A stretch of DNA of 14,821 bases from Candidatus Falkowbacteria bacterium CG1_02_41_21. Lineage in GTDB: Bacteria > Patescibacteriota > Patescibacteriia > Patescibacteriales > UBA12465. The position numbers and the translations under genes were made by a program. Each line of letters opens with the position of its first letter. Within the stretch, counting starts at the first letter, position 1. Below the pieces are notes generated by a model. That model did not search any database. It was not told the DNA's origin and saw nothing but the letters and a program-made list of their open reading frames with translations. This document shows positions 14,564 through 14,821 of this stretch, piece by piece. The DNA is taken from the NCBI GenBank assembly GCA_001871235.1, contig MNUV01000010.1, positions 1 to 14,821 of the forward strand, in the 5' to 3' direction.

Positions 14564-14821
14564 TTAATCTTTCAGACTATAAATAATTTTATCCCATTTC
14601 TCCGTAAACGGCAAAATGCCGTCGGAAGCGTAAAAATAAAGGTTATGCCGCTCGGGGAAAATCGTTTCAAACACTATAACATTGGAAAAATAAGGTTCTA
14701 AAAACCTCAATAAATCTTTCTTGTCTTTAAATTCATATTCATGCTGGGCCAAGCTTTTCCCTCCAGCCCGCTCCACGATCGTGTAACCGCTTAAAACTCC
14801 CCCGACTTTCAATCTGGACTT
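14564..14821 (-). CDS. SAM-dependent methyltransferase, C-terminal part (5' end outside the window)
   Basis: The frame runs off the right edge with no true start; an apparent TTG start at 14812 is not credible because similarity continues past it. The visible 85 residues begin SRLKVGGVLSGYTIVERAG and continue with HEYEFKDKKDLLRFLEPYF, then NVIVFETIFPERHNLYFYASDG. This is the C-terminal segment of a Methyltransf-type fold, with the post-motif III 'LK.GG' strand followed by the terminal beta hairpin. It is probably the third methyltransferase of this operon. Its SAM-binding N-terminal half is missing from the window, so its class cannot be refined. Confidence 0.7.
   Translation of the reverse strand, partial: KSRLKVGGVLSGYTIVERAGGKSLAQHEYEFKDKKDLLRFLEPYFSNVIVFETIFPERHNLYFYASDGILPFTEKWDKIIYSLKD

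Noticed and set aside
14564..14812. A complete 82-residue gene with a TTG start at 14812
   Set aside because: The sequence before the TTG continues the same methyltransferase frame to the window edge, so it is the tail of a longer gene.

Overview
The window looks like an AT-rich bacterial chromosome segment carrying a surface-polysaccharide locus. Tight spacing, weak Shine-Dalgarno signals, at least one apparently leaderless promoter, and a Wzy/WaaL-like protein with TPRs would fit a Candidate Phyla Radiation (Patescibacteria) lineage. That assignment is an inference from style and is not shown by a marker gene.

Layout. 1-423: the 3' end of a DDE integrase-type transposase, then a short ORF that looks like the 3' remnant of a gene cut by that element, closed by a perfect bidirectional terminator. 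594-2672 (-): O-antigen ligase/polymerase-like membrane protein with C-terminal TPRs. 2718-7116 (+): a three-gene operon of polyprenyl-phosphate sugar-1-phosphate transferase, GDP-mannose 4,6-dehydratase (gmd) and GDP-L-fucose synthase (fcl). The gmd gene is interrupted in frame by a 345-residue intein with a LAGLIDADG homing endonuclease, placed inside the conserved NHE/SPRRG motif. 7117-7426: non-coding, with two sibling terminators and a 12-bp direct repeat. 7427-8464 (-): a 'mobile mystery protein' A/B pair (XRE regulator plus Fic-like protein). B is frameshifted at its Fic motif, in a way that matches a 20-nt deletion between short direct repeats. Two matching perfect palindromes, 33 bp apart, sit in front of A. 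8521-8744: non-coding, rich in palindromes. 8745-14821 (-): an eight-gene, tightly packed operon of glycosyltransferases, methyltransferases and an FdtA/FdtB pair for a 3-amino-3,6-dideoxyhexose.

How it works together. The membrane transferase would load the first sugar phosphate on the lipid carrier. Gmd (after splicing) and Fcl would make GDP-L-fucose or a related sugar. FdtA/FdtB would make a dTDP-3-amino sugar from dTDP-4-keto-6-deoxyglucose, with RmlA/RmlB supplied elsewhere. Three glycosyltransferases and three methyltransferases would assemble and decorate the glycan, and the Wzy/WaaL-like protein would polymerise or transfer it. No flippase or acetyltransferase is visible here.

The most notable points are the intein inside gmd, and the A/B locus with its palindromic operators and its specific deletion in the Fic motif. 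No rRNA, tRNA or CRISPR array was seen.
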